From: Methanobacterium sp.
GTDB lineage: Archaea > Methanobacteriota > Methanobacteria > Methanobacteriales > Methanobacteriaceae
Reading direction: 5' to 3'
DNA length: 8,808 nucleotides
Assembly (NCBI GenBank): GCA_003161815.1
Contig: PMNN01000144.1
Span: 5,841-14,648 of the forward strand
Shown here: positions 7,341-8,808 of the stretch, one piece after another
How the letters are laid out: each line of letters opens with the position of its first letter
Numbering within the stretch: the stretch's first letter is position 1
The notes under the pieces: generated by a model
Databases searched by the model: none
What the model saw: the letters and a program-made list of their open reading frames with translations, nothing else
What the model was told of the DNA's origin: nothing
Translations under genes and position numbers: made by a program

Positions 7341-8393
7341 ATGGAAACAAAAATCTGTCTAAATGATGTTGCCCTTAAAATAGATAATAATAGTCTCTTA
7401 ATCCGAAGGGATGATGGATTTTTATCAATTGGCAGCTGCACTATTGGAAGTGGTATTAAAACTGTGAATTCTATAATAAATTACGGTGCAAAATATGATG
7501 AATATTCACCGCTCCACAATAAAGAAGAAGTGAAGTTTTTACATGATTTAATAAATGATGAAAACGTATTTAAACCTGCAGCAGCCATGATGGGTTATTA
7601 TGATATTAAAAGTACTGTAAATATCACCATTAACGAGATAACAGCAATCGTGAGCGCAGATTATGAAAAAAATAATTCAATGAACATTATAGTAATTGTA
7701 AATAAAAAATTAGATGAACAAACCCTACTAGAATTATTTAAAGCGGCTGTAGAAGCAAAATCTGCAGCGTTATGGGATTATGGTGTTATTAATCACTTCT
7801 CATTCGATCCTCTTACAGGTGGAAGGGAATCCATTTTAGTAGCGTGTTCTGGACCTCGTGAGACTAAAGTACCAGAAGAAATTGAAGACCAGTATAATCT
7901 CCAAAAAATGGTTGAAAAATGTGTTAGAGAAGCAGCAGGTGGGGCTTTAAGGAATTGTGGATTTCCCAAAAGTGTAATTGATTTCATTAATGATGTAGGA
8001 ATTGAAATAGAAGATTTAGTTGAGGCAGGTATGGAACTCCTCGTTGGAGTTGAAGAGAGTGAAGAAATTCAAATTAATCTCCATAATCAAATATTAAAAT
8101 CATTAGAAGATTTAAATGTAGTTTCATTTATTATTTCTGGAATAAGACTCGAAGAAGATTATGAAAAGCATAGGGTAAAAGGTGTAAATGTGGATGATGA
8201 CCCTGCGTACTTATATTCTGATGAAGTGATGGGAATGGCTGTGGCTAATCAAATTGCGGGAACTAAAGCTATTTTTAATTTCAAAAGATATGACGAAGCT
8301 AAGCCGGGTATTATAGGCAATCTTGGCCCAGTACTTGATGATATATTTGCAGGTTTAATCGCAGGATGCATGTCAAAGATATTTGAGGATTGA
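7341..8393 (+). CDS. cbiS: CbiS: bifunctional adenosylcobinamide amidohydrolase (CbiZ) and alpha-ribazole-phosphate phosphatase (CobZ)
   Basis: The 350-residue protein joins two enzymes of cobalamin nucleotide-loop assembly and salvage. The N-terminal CbiZ domain (about 1-180) cleaves the aminopropanol arm from scavenged adenosylcobinamide to give adenosylcobyric acid. It shows [14 protein letters not shown] (36-49), [15 protein letters not shown] (135-149) and the [12 protein letters not shown] segment (160-171) typical of CbiZ. The C-terminal CobZ domain (about 185-350) belongs to the PgpA-like phosphatase group. It shows [19 protein letters not shown] (289-307) and YDEAKPG...[11 protein letters not shown] (317-339), and would dephosphorylate alpha-ribazole phosphate or cobalamin phosphate. 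The same fusion was characterised as CbiS in Methanopyrus kandleri. GGTGGT (7330-7335) lies 5 nt before the ATG. cobS follows by 46 nt. Activities are inferred from family membership. Confidence 0.85.
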   Translation: METKICLNDVALKIDNNSLLIRRDDGFLSIGSCTIGSGIKTVNSIINYGAKYDEYSPLHNKEEVKFLHDLINDENVFKPAAAMMGYYDIKSTVNITINEITAIVSADYEKNNSMNIIVIVNKKLDEQTLLELFKAAVEAKSAALWDYGVINHFSFDPLTGGRESILVACSGPRETKVPEEIEDQYNLQKMVEKCVREAAGGALRNCGFPKSVIDFINDVGIEIEDLVEAGMELLVGVEESEEIQINLHNQILKSLEDLNVVSFIISGIRLEEDYEKHRVKGVNVDDDPAYLYSDEVMGMAVANQIAGTKAIFNFKRYDEAKPGIIGNLGPVLDDIFAGLIAGCMSKIFED

Positions 8394-8423
8394 AAAATGC
8401 ATTTAAAGGTTCACTTTGATATT

Positions 8424-8429
8424 GGAGGG
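8424..8429 (+). promoter_or_regulatory. Ribosome binding site of cobS
   Basis: GGAGGG ends 10 nt before the cobS ATG at 8440. That is long for a Shine-Dalgarno spacer, but no in-frame ATG is closer, and the hydrophobic CobS N-terminus begins properly at this codon. The ATG at 8430 belongs to another frame and reaches a stop at 8451-8453. Confidence 0.45.
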
Positions 8430-8439
8430 ATGGATCCAA

Positions 8440-8808
8440 ATGAAATATCTTAATGGAATTTTGGGTTTAATATCTTTCTCAACTATAATCCCTTTGCATA
8501 TTCATACCAGCATTCAGGAAATGTCAAAATTCACCTGGTTATGGCCAATTATTGGAGGGTTTATTGGAATATTAATAGGGACTCTAGGTTTCACATTAAT
8601 AAATATAATTCATCTACCCCAACTCATAGCTGCTGGATTAATTTACAGCTTTGCCATCTGGTTCACTGGATTCCATCATTTAGATGGTTTAATAGATTTT
8701 GGCGATGGCCTGATGGTTCATGGAGATTCTAGAAGAAGAATAGAAGTTATGCGTGATCAAAGAATTGGAACTGGAGGTATAGCCTATCTCTTTATGGTCG
8801 CTATAATA
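8440..8808 (+). CDS. cobS: CobS, adenosylcobinamide-GDP ribazoletransferase (N-terminal 123 residues; runs off the window)
   Basis: CobS is the integral membrane cobalamin synthase that joins activated cobinamide (AdoCbi-GDP) to alpha-ribazole or its phosphate. The visible part has hydrophobic segments at about 5-19, 35-58 and 61-77. The family's catalytic signature follows: HHLDGLIDFGDGL (79-91), with the metal-binding aspartates D82, D86 and D89, and then MRDQRIGTGG (104-113). The frame is open to the window edge, and a full CobS is usually about twice this length. It lies 46 nt after cbiS on the same strand with no terminator between, so the two probably form one operon. CbiS supplies dephosphorylated ribazole and cobyric acid to the same pathway. 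Confidence 0.93.
   Translation, partial: MKYLNGILGLISFSTIIPLHIHTSIQEMSKFTWLWPIIGGFIGILIGTLGFTLINIIHLPQLIAAGLIYSFAIWFTGFHHLDGLIDFGDGLMVHGDSRRRIEVMRDQRIGTGGIAYLFMVAII

Noticed and set aside
8397..8453. An 18-codon frame (MHLKVHFDIGG...) starting just after cbiS and overlapping the cobS start, as a possible leader peptide.
   Set aside because: It has no ribosome binding site of its own, no regulatory codon pattern, and is short enough to be chance. The GGAGGG inside it serves cobS.

Overview
The window looks like chromosomal DNA of a hydrogenotrophic methanogen of the Methanobacteriales, most likely a Methanobacterium-type organism. The signs are an AT-rich sequence with archaeal TATA-box promoters, a methanogen-type nifH followed by a nifI1 (PII) gene, a two-subunit-type pyruvate carboxylase subunit B, an archaeal QueC, a LarC of the DUF111 type, and a fused CbiZ-CobZ cobalamin enzyme (CbiS) followed by cobS. 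The genus is inferred from protein resemblance and was not tested by alignment.

Layout. (1) Positions 1-1000, minus strand: the head of a nitrogen-fixation operon, nifH then the first codons of nifI1. It has a TATA box at 987-994 and a perfect GGAA-N6-TTCC palindrome (941-954) in the predicted leader, matching the operator of the methanogen nitrogen repressor NrpR. (2) 1185-2765, plus: a polytopic GT-C-like membrane protein of unknown function. (3) 2919-4634, plus: pycB, complete with its biotin lysine. It ends at an AT-rich hairpin and T-run, convergent with the next unit. (4) 6628-4690, minus: larC then queC, 22 nt apart, apparently one transcript. (5) 6629-6944: 316 nt without an intact gene. 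It holds the larC promoter and what looks like the remains of a small zinc-ribbon gene, with three CxxC pairs in three reading frames. (6) 7286-6945, minus: a 113-residue PII-like protein (MJ1244-type). It is divergent from, and shares a 54-nt promoter region with, (7) 7341-8808, plus: cbiS and the first 123 codons of cobS.

How the genes relate. pycB makes the carboxyltransferase/biotin-carrier half of the enzyme that converts pyruvate to oxaloacetate for biosynthesis. QueC makes preQ0, the precursor of archaeosine in tRNA. LarC is a nickel-inserting enzyme of the nickel-pincer (NPN) cofactor pathway. CbiS plus CobS cover cobinamide salvage and the last steps of the corrinoid nucleotide loop, which feeds the B12-dependent methyltransferase of methanogenesis. 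The nif unit is the only part with a recognisable specific regulatory site.

There is no CRISPR array, insertion sequence, tRNA or rRNA that I can recognise. The most notable points are the NrpR-type operator, the decayed zinc-ribbon gene, the PII-like gene that shares overlapping promoters with cbiS, and a LarC with an altered N-terminal motif encoded beside QueC with no other lar gene in view.
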